Shown here in pieces: positions 6,679-13,916 of a stretch of 16,921 bases of DNA. The notes beneath the pieces were generated by a model. That model saw only the letters and a list, made by a program, of their open reading frames with translations, searched no databases and was not told where the DNA came from. Source of the stretch: an uncultured Actinomycetes bacterium. Its GTDB lineage: Bacteria; Actinomycetota; Actinomycetes; Nanopelagicales; Nanopelagicaceae. The stretch is from the NCBI GenBank assembly GCA_903820565.1, contig CAIJHZ010000110.1:1-16921 (forward strand), in the 5' to 3' direction. Numbering within the stretch: position 1 is the first letter of the stretch; each line of letters starts with the position of its first letter. Made by a program: the position numbers and the translations under genes.

Positions 6679-6684
6679 AAGGAG
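6679..6684 (+). promoter_or_regulatory. Ribosome binding site of whiB1
   Basis: AAGGAG ends 7 bases before the ATG at 6692. It supports that start over the out-of-frame ATG at 6687. Together with the WhiB1-like N-terminus M-D-W-R-H it makes the start secure. Confidence 0.85.
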
Positions 6685-6691
6685 ACATGCG

Positions 6692-6961
6692 ATGGATTGG
6701 CGACATCAATCAGCCTGCCGTGATGAGGATCCGGAGCTTTTCTTCCCTGTTGGAAATACAGGCCCAGCATTGACTCAAATCGAAGAGGCAAAAAAGGTTT
6801 GTAACCGTTGCATTGTAAAAGAGCCATGTTTGGCTTGGGCGCTTGAGAGCGGACAAGATGCGGGCGTCTGGGGCGGTTTATCTGAAGATGAGCGTCGTGC
6901 ACTGAAGCGTCGTGCTGCACGTAACCGTGCACGATTGATGGAGCAACAAAACCAGATTTAA
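6692..6961 (+). CDS. whiB1: WhiB1-type iron-sulfur transcription factor
   Basis: WhiB proteins carry an oxygen- and nitric-oxide-sensitive [4Fe-4S] cluster and act with the primary sigma factor to control transcription. They occur in Actinobacteria and their phages. The four cluster ligands are C9, C37, C40 and C46, the same spacing as M. tuberculosis WhiB1. The turn motif G-V-W-G-G is at 58-62, and the basic DNA-binding tail R-R-A-L-K-R-R-A-A-R follows. The N-terminus M-D-W-R-H...C-R-D-E-D-P-E-L-F-F-P-V-G-N is nearly that of WhiB1/WblE, so I assign this subgroup. At 89 residues it is of normal length. It converges with pdtaS and their stop codons overlap within TTTAAA (6958-6961). The same convergent pair is known in mycobacteria. 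The upstream region holds a CRP-like palindrome. Confidence 0.96.
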   Translation: MDWRHQSACRDEDPELFFPVGNTGPALTQIEEAKKVCNRCIVKEPCLAWALESGQDAGVWGGLSEDERRALKRRAARNRARLMEQQNQI

Positions 6962-8427
6962 AGTGGGAAGCGCAATTTGGCTTGTGTTCCTTGATCTGTA
7001 GATTCTAATTTCAACTCACCCTTTAATTCATTCTCTATAAGGGTGCGAACAATCTGTAAACCTAGATTTGATGAGGTCGATAAATCAAATCCCGCTGGCA
7101 ATCCCACACCATCATCAGAAATAGTAATCAGACCTTCATTGCTATAGCGCTGCATTTCGATTGTTAAGCGAGTACCAGATTCATACAATCCATGCTCAAG
7201 GGCATTGTGCATTAATTCAGTGACCACCAAGGATAAAGGCGTTGCAACTCTAGATTCGAGCGAGCCGAGCTGACCTAAGCGTTCAATACTTAACTGGCCC
7301 ATTCGAGGACTTAACTCTAATGCGTGTGTCACAAGCGAAGTAAGAACCTCATCAAAGGCAACTGTATTTTCAGTGCTGTTAGAAAGAGTCTCATGTACTA
7401 GCGCAATTGAGGCGATGCGGCGAACAGCTTCATCCAAGGCAGCCGCAGCGGCCGGATCATCTATGCGGCGGGACTGCAGCCGTAGAAGGGCCGAAACAGT
7501 CTGAAGATTGTTTTTAACGCGATGGTGAATTTCGCGAATAGTCGCATCCTTAGTAACAAGTTCGCGATCGCGGCGACGAAGCTCAGTAACATTTTGTAGA
7601 AGAACAATTGCACCAATCCGATCTACACCTTGAATGAGTGGTAAAACCAGCAGATCAATTGTCGCGCCTTGATTATCTATCTCAACTCGACGCAGAGTTT
7701 TTCCATTCAATCGCGTCTTAACGCCTTCCTCGTGTGCATTTGGCGATGCCGTCACAACTTGTTCTGCAACCTCACCAAGATTGCGGCCTTCTAACTCACC
7801 GTTCCAACCCATGCGCGAAAATGCAGATTTTGCATTTGGGCTAGCAAAAGAGATTGCACCGTTTACATCAAGACGAATCAAGCCATCACCAACGCGTGGA
7901 ACGGGCTCAAAAAGCGAACCGGCAGATTGATATGGGAAGTTTCCTTCAGTCACCATGTGATACAAATGATTGGCAATTTCTCGATAATTTAATTCAAGCT
8001 TTCCAGGCGAACGCATATGTTCGGCGTTGCGATGTCTGGAAATAACAGCAATAACCTGGCCCTCAAAGAAAACAGGAATCGTCTCTTCCTTTATCAACAA
8101 ATCACCAACGCGTTCGGGCTCGGTATTTCGCATAATGTCACCTGATGAAAGTGCCTCGTCAATGTTTGGACGAGCTCCCCACAAAACTTCGTTGCCAATC
8201 ACATCATTTATAAAGACTGTAGAAGAAGTCGTTGGGCGAATGTGGGCAACGGCGATATGACCCGTAGGCCACAACTTTATGTCTTTACGAATTGGAACCC
8301 ATAAAATTAAGTCTGCAAATGAGAGATCAGATAGTAATTGCCAATCGGCTACAAGTTCGCGCAAACGATGGGATTGATCAATAGTTACCGTCGTTCGACC
8401 ACCCAACAAATTATCTAGTTGGAGCAT
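6958..8427 (-). CDS. pdtaS: PdtaS-type sensor histidine kinase (HisKA_2 family)
   Basis: This soluble histidine kinase of 489 residues has an N-terminal GAF-type domain (about 20-160), a PAS domain (about 170-280), the HisKA_2 dimerisation helix with phospho-acceptor H301 in H-H-R-V-K-N-N-L-Q-T, and an HATPase domain with N408 (E-L-M-H-N-A-L-E-H-G), the D-D-G-V-G-L-P box at 438-444 and G-L-Q-I-V-R. There is no membrane segment. In mycobacteria PdtaS phosphorylates PdtaR, an ANTAR-domain RNA-binding antiterminator; no such partner lies in this window. I prefer ATG 8427, which follows the DUF6912 stop by two bases and has GGAAG 5 bases before it. A GTG at 8439 would add four residues and overlap the upstream gene. 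Translation is probably coupled to DUF6912. Confidence 0.93.
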   Translation of the reverse strand: MLQLDNLLGGRTTVTIDQSHRLRELVADWQLLSDLSFADLILWVPIRKDIKLWPTGHIAVAHIRPTTSSTVFINDVIGNEVLWGARPNIDEALSSGDIMRNTEPERVGDLLIKEETIPVFFEGQVIAVISRHRNAEHMRSPGKLELNYREIANHLYHMVTEGNFPYQSAGSLFEPVPRVGDGLIRLDVNGAISFASPNAKSAFSRMGWNGELEGRNLGEVAEQVVTASPNAHEEGVKTRLNGKTLRRVEIDNQGATIDLLVLPLIQGVDRIGAIVLLQNVTELRRRDRELVTKDATIREIHHRVKNNLQTVSALLRLQSRRIDDPAAAAALDEAVRRIASIALVHETLSNSTENTVAFDEVLTSLVTHALELSPRMGQLSIERLGQLGSLESRVATPLSLVVTELMHNALEHGLYESGTRLTIEMQRYSNEGLITISDDGVGLPAGFDLSTSSNLGLQIVRTLIENELKGELKLESTDQGTQAKLRFPL

Positions 8428-8429
8428 TG

Positions 8430-8816
8430 TTACTTCCACTCAGCTAAATGTAGTTCGATCTCTTGTGTAGCAAACCAGACCAATTCATCATCGCCTTGAA
8501 AAGCAAGTAGGGCACATTGAACTTGATCCCATTGCAAGGGAGCACGAAGGGTAATGGATTGCGCATTGTGCTCGCCAATATGTTCCTTTTCAATTTCAAG
8601 TGCCACAACAATTCCTGGTGCTTTTTCTGAAAATCGAAGTTCTAAGGCTTCTTCGCCAGCTGCAACAGACAATAAATACTCAAGCTCTTCTTCATCACAG
8701 TCTGGGTTTTCAACAACGAAGTGAATCGTGGGTGCATAAAGTTCATCAACTTCCAGGCTCTTGTCGAGCACAAAGCTCTCGAGATCTTTTTGACTAATTG
8801 GAAGATATGCACGCAT
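8430..8816 (-). CDS. DUF6912 family protein
   Basis: This 128-residue soluble protein of unknown function is typical of Actinobacteria. It begins M-R-A-Y-L-P-I-S-x-x-D-L, as in DUF6912 members, and has a conserved acidic stretch D-E-E-E-L-E-Y (about 41-47) followed by an alpha/beta pattern without membrane segments. I see no catalytic motif. The start has no Shine-Dalgarno site, but a TAnnnT hexamer (TACTAT) lies exactly 6 bases upstream, so a leaderless transcript is possible. The gene ends two bases before the preferred pdtaS start and begins 19 bases after the CpaE-like gene, so the three are probably cotranscribed. Its constant place next to the kinase may mean a role in the same pathway; this is inference. 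Confidence 0.75.
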   Translation of the reverse strand: MRAYLPISQKDLESFVLDKSLEVDELYAPTIHFVVENPDCDEEELEYLLSVAAGEEALELRFSEKAPGIVVALEIEKEHIGEHNAQSITLRAPLQWDQVQCALLAFQGDDELVWFATQEIELHLAEWK

Positions 8817-8822
8817 TAGGCA

Positions 8823-8828
8823 ATAGTA
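8823..8828 (-). promoter_or_regulatory. Candidate -10 element for a leaderless DUF6912-pdtaS transcript
   Basis: On the minus strand, TACTAT fits the actinobacterial TAnnnT pattern and is separated from the ATG at 8816 by 6 bases, the distance expected when transcription starts at the start codon. The DUF6912 gene has no ribosome binding site. A clear -35 element is not seen, so this is weak. Confidence 0.3.
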
Positions 8829-8835
8829 ATAGATC

Positions 8836-9936
8836 CTAACTTTTTAATTCACGGGCCAAATCCGCTATCGATTTGCGCACATTCGAGCGCACATTAATCT
8901 CCGCCAAGGTCGCACGCTCATCTTCGGCCGCTACAACTGCGCGCGAGTCCTTTTGGATACTCCTGACTCGGATGGGCTTTAACGGCGTTGTACAGGTCAA
9001 AAATTTCGCTTCCTCGTTTTCACCTCGTTTGCCAGGTGATTTCATATTCAAAATAAAACTGAGACTGGCACGAAGCGATGTGTTTTTTAGTAGTTCTACA
9101 ACTTGAGCTAATCGATGAGCACCCAGTTGGTCTGCTCTTGAAATAATCATTAATTCGTCAGCTTGATCGCAGCACCAGGTTGTCATGGTCGATGTCCAGC
9201 GGCGGTCGGTAAGGCGATTTGATAAACCAGAGATCGATCCTAGATCAATGATGATGTATTCAAATTCCTCTGCAGCACGAACCATAAATTCCACAATTTC
9301 GCTGGCATGGTCTTGAGTAATCTCGGCCAAAGAAAGATGTGGGGCAATGCTCTTCCACTCTGAGTCACTACTAATATTTCGCATGGCAAGAAAGTTAGCA
9401 ATCGAAGGGGCACGGTAGTTCCCTTCAATTAACAATGTTGATTTTTCAAGAATGCTAAGTTCCATTGCTAGATTAATTGCCACCATGGTGCAACCGGTAT
9501 AGCTGCCAGCAGATCCAAGGCCAACTACATGCGCCTTTCTATCTGCCCGTTGTGGTGTGCTCAAACCGTGCAGCAAAGGGGCCCTGACAAACCCACGCAC
9601 TAGGGTCACTAAATCCGTAGTTGCTTTCGGTAGTTCATGGAGCTGAGTAAATTCGCTGCTCAACTGCTGACCGACAGAAAAGCCAATGCTTTGGCTAATC
9701 TTTGATGCAATCGCATCAACTTTTGCTTTTGAAATTCCTGGCAGATCAGAAGCAAACAATAGAAGCGCTCCTCTAGCGACTTCTTGGTTTGAATGTATGA
9801 AGCTCTCCAATGAATCCCAATCGATCGCTCTAAAAATAATGCTCCAGCCTTGTGCAAAAAGTGTTCCTGCAATAAATCCTTCAGCCTCGGCCGAGGCAAT
9901 GGCGGTGATAACTACTGGCATCTCTAGTTCAGACAT
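8836..9936 (-). CDS. CpaE/TadZ-like MinD-superfamily protein with degenerate P-loop
   Basis: This 366-residue protein has an N-terminal alpha/beta region (about 1-115, receiver-like in position) and a C-terminal MinD/ParA-type fold. The nucleotide-binding loop reads G-S-A-G-S-Y-T-G-C-T at 141-150. C149 stands where the invariant Walker A lysine is expected, and the signature lysine of the K-G-G motif is also absent. The region L-L-I-E-G-N-Y-R-A-P-S (168-178) corresponds to the usual D-x-D/R-x-P segment, and the Walker B strand is Y-I-I-I-D-L-G (227-233). CpaE/TadZ proteins, which place Flp/Tad pili, also often lack the lysine, so it may bind but not hydrolyse nucleotide. Its ATG overlaps the stop of the SAF gene by 8 bases. 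No other pilus genes are visible, so a role in pili is only suggested. Confidence 0.7.
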   Translation of the reverse strand: MSELEMPVVITAIASAEAEGFIAGTLFAQGWSIIFRAIDWDSLESFIHSNQEVARGALLLFASDLPGISKAKVDAIASKISQSIGFSVGQQLSSEFTQLHELPKATTDLVTLVRGFVRAPLLHGLSTPQRADRKAHVVGLGSAGSYTGCTMVAINLAMELSILEKSTLLIEGNYRAPSIANFLAMRNISSDSEWKSIAPHLSLAEITQDHASEIVEFMVRAAEEFEYIIIDLGSISGLSNRLTDRRWTSTMTTWCCDQADELMIISRADQLGAHRLAQVVELLKNTSLRASLSFILNMKSPGKRGENEEAKFLTCTTPLKPIRVRSIQKDSRAVVAAEDERATLAEINVRSNVRKSIADLARELKS

Positions 9937-10528
9937 GTGATCGAATCACTACTAGTCGACCTTGTGATGTGGCGCTTAAAAGACGCAATACCTGTGTCTC
10001 TTCAACGGCTAGTGATAGCCCAATATCGCTCCCAAAATTTTTACCACCCTCATCAATACTCAGCAAGGTGACTCCCCCAAGTATCAAGACTGGATCAATT
10101 GGGCCTTCATTACTTTGCGTATCTAACACCCAGTAAATATCAACTTCTTCTCCAATACCTAAACCTGCGGCAACATCAACGGAGCGAACGCTAATAGGTA
10201 CCGCGCTCGTTGACATTGCATTATTTGCTGACGTTAAGTCAGCGATACCTACGATTTCACCAGAGTGCATGATCCGTGTAGCAATCATCCCAATTGGCTC
10301 AACATTTTTGCTTACATAGAATTGGCCGCTCACATCTAGGTTCATATGTGCGATAGAAACGTCAGCGGATGTAATCTGATGACCTGGCACAATGGGACGA
10401 TTAATTACCCAGAAATCAGCTCCTCGATTAGAAAATGTTGCAATCAAAAAAGCCGAAACAAATGCGGCAGCAATTAAAGTTATTGCTAATGGAAGGCGAG
10501 CGGAACGTTTTTTTGTGTATAGAGTCAT
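9929..10528 (-). CDS. SAF-domain (CpaB/RcpC-like) membrane protein
   Basis: This 199-residue protein has a basic N-terminus (T-K-K-R-S-A-R), one membrane helix at about 11-32, and then a SAF-type domain beginning near residue 40 (W-V-I-N-R-P-I-V-P-G-H-Q-I-T-x-A-D-V). Most of the protein should lie outside the membrane. This layout matches CpaB/RcpC, pilus-assembly proteins that act at the cell envelope, and the CpaE-like partner directly downstream fits that kinship. I chose ATG 10528. The frame could open with TTG 10540, adding four residues, but ATG has GGGTG 5 bases upstream and gives the usual short basic start. The gene is the first of a minus-strand set transcribed away from the Rv3235-family gene. 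Confidence 0.75.
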   Translation of the reverse strand: MTLYTKKRSARLPLAITLIAAAFVSAFLIATFSNRGADFWVINRPIVPGHQITSADVSIAHMNLDVSGQFYVSKNVEPIGMIATRIMHSGEIVGIADLTSANNAMSTSAVPISVRSVDVAAGLGIGEEVDIYWVLDTQSNEGPIDPVLILGGVTLLSIDEGGKNFGSDIGLSLAVEETQVLRLLSATSQGRLVVIRSHV

Positions 10529-10650
10529 AGGAGCACCCAAACTGAAAATCTGACAGTAATGTGGGGTTTATCCACAATGCGGCTTAAGTATGAGATCAGT
10601 TCATTCTTAAGTCTGAGGCTTGTGAATGTAGAGACCGAAATAGTCAGCCC
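10529..10650. promoter_or_regulatory. Divergent control region between SAF and Rv3235-family genes
   Basis: This 122-base intergenic region serves two divergent genes. It contains TTATCCACA (10568-10576), an exact consensus DnaA box that is also one arm of TGTGG-N7-CCACA (10560-10576). Next to it is a 29-base inverted repeat (10583-10611). I could not place convincing -35/-10 pairs for either gene. The arrangement suggests shared regulation. Confidence 0.5.
10583..10611. repeat. 29-bp inverted repeat (candidate operator)
   Basis: CTTAAGTATGA (10583-10593) and TCATTCTTAAG (10601-10611) are reverse complements with one mismatch in 11, around the 7-base spacer GATCAGT. The length and symmetry fit an operator for a dimeric regulator; there is no T-tract, so it is not a terminator. 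The binding protein is unknown. Confidence 0.6.
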
Positions 10651-11178
10651 ATGACAACAGAACTCGAATATAGCCAGCAACCATCATTTTCGACTATCAA
10701 CTTAGCGCCGGTCTCAAGTGATCCAGATGAGGATTGGCAACATCTAGTACTTGAAATGTTTCGCCCAGAAGTGCCAGAGCAAGCTCCTAAAAAGCCCCGC
10801 CTATATTTGGTGGCATCAACATTTGGAGAAGAATACGACGCGGAGTTTGCTCCAGAACCTACCTCTGCTGCGGATTTACCTAACATTAATGAGTTATTGA
10901 CTCAATTTATTCACAAGGTTGTCGAAATTTGGGCAGGGCGGCGATCGGCATCACAAGTGCAAGCAATGTGTCATCATCTCATTTTTGCAGAATTGCAACG
11001 TCAAGCAGGACAACAAAAACTTGTTGGAAGAGTAAGAAAGATTCAAGTAACTCAACCACTAGATGGAATCAGTGAATCTACAGTGACGGTTCGTTATGGA
11101 GATAGATTGCGTGTTGTAGCGATCAGATTCGAAGGACTTGATAACCGTTGGTTGTGTACCGCATTAACTTTAATTTAA
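10651..11178 (+). CDS. Rv3235 family protein
   Basis: This 175-residue protein matches the actinobacterial Rv3235 family, named after the M. tuberculosis gene near secA1. The first 85 residues are acidic, proline-rich and probably disordered. The conserved part begins at about 90 with a helix (L-L-T-Q-F-I-H-K-V-V-E-I-W-A-G-R-R), then Q-V-Q-A-M, and later strands V-R-Y-G-D-R-L-R-V-V-A-I-R-F-E and the ending R-W-L-C-T-A-L. The function is unknown, and no catalytic residues or membrane segments are visible. The ATG follows a region without a good ribosome binding site. It is divergent from the SAF/CpaE-like set and convergent with secA, with one base between the stop codons, as expected from the mycobacterial gene neighbourhood. 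Confidence 0.82.
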   Translation: MTTELEYSQQPSFSTINLAPVSSDPDEDWQHLVLEMFRPEVPEQAPKKPRLYLVASTFGEEYDAEFAPEPTSAADLPNINELLTQFIHKVVEIWAGRRSASQVQAMCHHLIFAELQRQAGQQKLVGRVRKIQVTQPLDGISESTVTVRYGDRLRVVAIRFEGLDNRWLCTALTLI

Positions 11179-11179
11179 G

Positions 11180-13855
11180 TTAAGCAGCGCCACCGTGACA
11201 ACGCTTGTACTTCTTGCCTGAACCGCAAGGGCACGGCGCATTACGAGAGACTTCACCAGTAGTGCGAACACCTGATTCATCTGCTGCTGTGTATTGCAAT
11301 CCCGTTGCCGGAAGTTTCTTTGCCTCAAGCCCAGGAACAACTACTTCATTATTGGCACTTTCAACTGTCACTTCGACATTGAACAAGAAACTTGCAATTT
11401 CTTCCTTGATCGCATCCATCATCGCTGCAAATAGATCAAAGCCTTCTTTTTGATATTCAACAAGTGGATCACGCTGTGCCATTGCACGTAGGCCAATACC
11501 CTCTTGTAGGTAATCCATCTCGTATAGGTGCTCACGCCACTTACGATCCAGGACTGATAACAAGATTTTGCGCTCTAGCTCGCGCATAACTTCTTCACCA
11601 AGCATCTCTTCACGCTTTGCATATGCAGCCTTACAGTCTTCAATCACTTTAGAAGATAAGTACTCTGCATCTAGCCCTGCACGTGAACCTACCTGAGTAA
11701 TTAATTCATCTATGGTAAATGAGATTGGATAGATCGTTTTGATCGCAGTAAATAAGGTTTCTAAATCCCAATCTTCTGCATACCCCTCGGCGGTAGCTGC
11801 ACCTACATACGCTGACAAAGTATCTGAGACAAATCCGGCTACCTGATCCTTAATGTCTGCACCTTCTAGGACGTCGCGTCGTTCACCATAAATTACGGTG
11901 CGCTGGCGATTCATGACATCGTCGTACTTCAAGACATTTTTACGCATCTCAAAGTTTTGAGCTTCAACCTGAGTCTGTGCTGAACGGATTGCATTTGAAA
12001 CCATCTTTGATTCGATTGGCGCATCTTCTGGAAGTCCAGCAGCTGTCAAGAAACGCTCAACCATTCCTGAATTAAAGCGACGCATCAAATCATCTTGTAG
12101 TGAGAGATAGAAACGTGATTCACCTGGATCACCTTGACGACCTGAACGGCCGCGTAACTGATTATCAATTCGTCGAGATTCGTGGCGCTCTGTTCCGAGA
12201 ACATACAAACCACCGAGAGCAACTACCTCTTCATGGCCTTTTTCCACCGCTGCTTTTTGACGAGCGATCTCTGCTGGCCATTCCATTTCATACTCTTCGG
12301 CATTATCAACTGGAGAAATTCCTCGACGTTGTAATTCGAAGTCAGCCATGAATTCTGGATTTCCACCGAGCATAATGTCAGTACCGCGACCTGCCATATT
12401 TGTGGCAACAGTTACGGCGCCACGAACACCTGCGCGAGCAATAATTGCTGCTTCACGTTCGTGATGCTTAGCGTTGAGAACTTCATGAGGAACACCTGAC
12501 TTACGCAAGAACGCTGAAAGTTCTTCAGACTTTTCAACACTTACAGTACCGACCAATACTGGCTGCCCTTTACGGTGACGCTCAACGATGTCTGCAGTTA
12601 CTGCAGCAAATTTTCCGACTTCAGTTTTATATACCAAATCCGCAGAGTCAATACGTTGCATTGCGCGATTAGTAGGAATTGGAACTACCCCGAGCTTATA
12701 AATCTGGTGGAATTCAGATGCCTCGGTTGAAGCGGTACCTGTCATTCCAGAAAGCTTTGAATACAAGCGGAAATAGTTCTGTAATGTGATTGTTGCAAGA
12801 GTCTGGTTTTCATCTTGAATCTCAATACGTTCTTTGGCTTCAAGTGCTTGATGGAGGCCTTCGCTGTAGCGACGACCAGACAACATACGACCAGTGTGCT
12901 CATCAACGATTAAGAGTTCACCATTCATGACAACGTAATCTTTATCGCGCTTAAAAAGTTCCTTGGCTCGGATTGCATTATTGAGGTAGCCGATCATTGG
13001 TGTATTTGCTGCCTCGTAAAGGTTATCTATCTTGAGCATTTCCTCGACTTTGGTAACACCTTCTTCAATAATGCCGCAGGCCTTTTTCTTCTCATCTACT
13101 TCGTAGTGAACATCTCGCTGTAAATTCTTAACAAGGTTAGAGAACTCTACGTACCACTTTGTTGCTTTGTCAGCAGGTCCACTAATGATCAATGGTGTTC
13201 GAGCTTCGTCAATAAGAATCGAGTCAACTTCATCTACTACTGCAAAGAAGTGCTCGCGTTGTACGCAGTCTGCAAGAGACCAAGCCATGTTGTCACGCAG
13301 ATAATCAAATCCAAATTCGTTGTTTGTTCCATAAGTAATGTCTGCAAGGTATGCCTGTCGTCGTTCTGCAGGTGACATATTTGCCAGAATCACATCGACC
13401 TTTAAGCCTAGAAAACGGTGAACTCGACCCATCCACTCGCTATCGCGTTCTGCTAAATAATCATTTGTGGTAACGACGTGAACACCACGTCCGGCGAGGG
13501 CATTGAGGTATGACGGCAAAGTTGAAACCAAAGTCTTACCTTCACCAGTACGCATTTCTGCAATGTTGCCCTTGTGAAGTGCTGCTCCACCCATTATCTG
13601 GACGTCATAGTGGCGTTGCCCAAGTGTGCGCTTTGCTGCTTCACGGACAACAGCAAATGCTTCCGGCAGCAAATCATCAAGTGATTCACCTTTTGCGATT
13701 CGATCTTGGAAAATTCCTGTTTGATTGCGGAGATCAGAATCAGACATCGCAGCAAAGCGAGCTTCTTGAGCATTAACTAAGCCAACGACTTTGCTGAGAT
13801 CACGAAGGATGCGTCCTTCGCCTGCACGCAAAATCTTGTCTACAAATGCTGGCAT
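11180..13855 (-). CDS. secA: SecA preprotein translocase ATPase
   Basis: SecA is the ATP-driven motor that pushes unfolded preproteins through SecYEG at the cytoplasmic membrane. This 891-residue protein has the full order: Q-motif residues (G-Q-R-H-Y-D-V-Q, 79-87), Walker A G-E-G-K-T with K107, the Y-G-T-N-N-E-F-G-F-D-Y-L-R-D-N-M block at 175-190, Walker B D-E-V-D (208-211), the G-R-G-T-D-I motif of NBD2, scaffold and wing domains. The C-terminal zinc-binding motif is C875-x-C877-x8-C886-H887, with which SecB or phospholipids can interact. It is most like the essential SecA1 type. GAGG lies 9 bases before the ATG. It follows comF by 61 bases, a gap with a small hairpin, and converges with the Rv3235-family gene. 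Confidence 0.98.
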   Translation of the reverse strand: MPAFVDKILRAGEGRILRDLSKVVGLVNAQEARFAAMSDSDLRNQTGIFQDRIAKGESLDDLLPEAFAVVREAAKRTLGQRHYDVQIMGGAALHKGNIAEMRTGEGKTLVSTLPSYLNALAGRGVHVVTTNDYLAERDSEWMGRVHRFLGLKVDVILANMSPAERRQAYLADITYGTNNEFGFDYLRDNMAWSLADCVQREHFFAVVDEVDSILIDEARTPLIISGPADKATKWYVEFSNLVKNLQRDVHYEVDEKKKACGIIEEGVTKVEEMLKIDNLYEAANTPMIGYLNNAIRAKELFKRDKDYVVMNGELLIVDEHTGRMLSGRRYSEGLHQALEAKERIEIQDENQTLATITLQNYFRLYSKLSGMTGTASTEASEFHQIYKLGVVPIPTNRAMQRIDSADLVYKTEVGKFAAVTADIVERHRKGQPVLVGTVSVEKSEELSAFLRKSGVPHEVLNAKHHEREAAIIARAGVRGAVTVATNMAGRGTDIMLGGNPEFMADFELQRRGISPVDNAEEYEMEWPAEIARQKAAVEKGHEEVVALGGLYVLGTERHESRRIDNQLRGRSGRQGDPGESRFYLSLQDDLMRRFNSGMVERFLTAAGLPEDAPIESKMVSNAIRSAQTQVEAQNFEMRKNVLKYDDVMNRQRTVIYGERRDVLEGADIKDQVAGFVSDTLSAYVGAATAEGYAEDWDLETLFTAIKTIYPISFTIDELITQVGSRAGLDAEYLSSKVIEDCKAAYAKREEMLGEEVMRELERKILLSVLDRKWREHLYEMDYLQEGIGLRAMAQRDPLVEYQKEGFDLFAAMMDAIKEEIASFLFNVEVTVESANNEVVVPGLEAKKLPATGLQYTAADESGVRTTGEVSRNAPCPCGSGKKYKRCHGGAA

Positions 13856-13876
13856 TGATTCTTACCTCTCATCACG

Positions 13877-13902
13877 GCCACCCAATGAATCCTGGGCATG
13901 GC
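13877..13902. repeat. Hairpin in the secA leader
   Basis: On the minus strand GCCA-TG-CCCA pairs with TGGGTGGC around an 8-base loop, giving eight base pairs with a two-base bulge. It lies in the comF-secA gap, 21 bases before the secA start, with the GAGG ribosome binding site just outside the stem. No T-run follows on the secA strand, so it is not a typical terminator. A role in secA translation or mRNA processing is possible but unproven. Confidence 0.35.
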
Positions 13903-13916
13903 GCCTTTTCACCCCC

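Noticed and set aside
6642..6932. Minus-strand open frame of 96 codons opposite whiB1
   Set aside because: whiB1 is certain from its four cysteines and ribosome binding site. The opposite frame has no family features.
8428..8439. GTG at 8439 as the pdtaS start
   Set aside because: ATG 8427 has a ribosome binding site at the right distance and avoids overlap with DUF6912. GTG remains possible.
10644..10886. Minus-strand open frame of 80 codons opposite the Rv3235-family gene
   Set aside because: It is serine/glycine-rich low complexity, as expected from the antisense of an acidic coding region.
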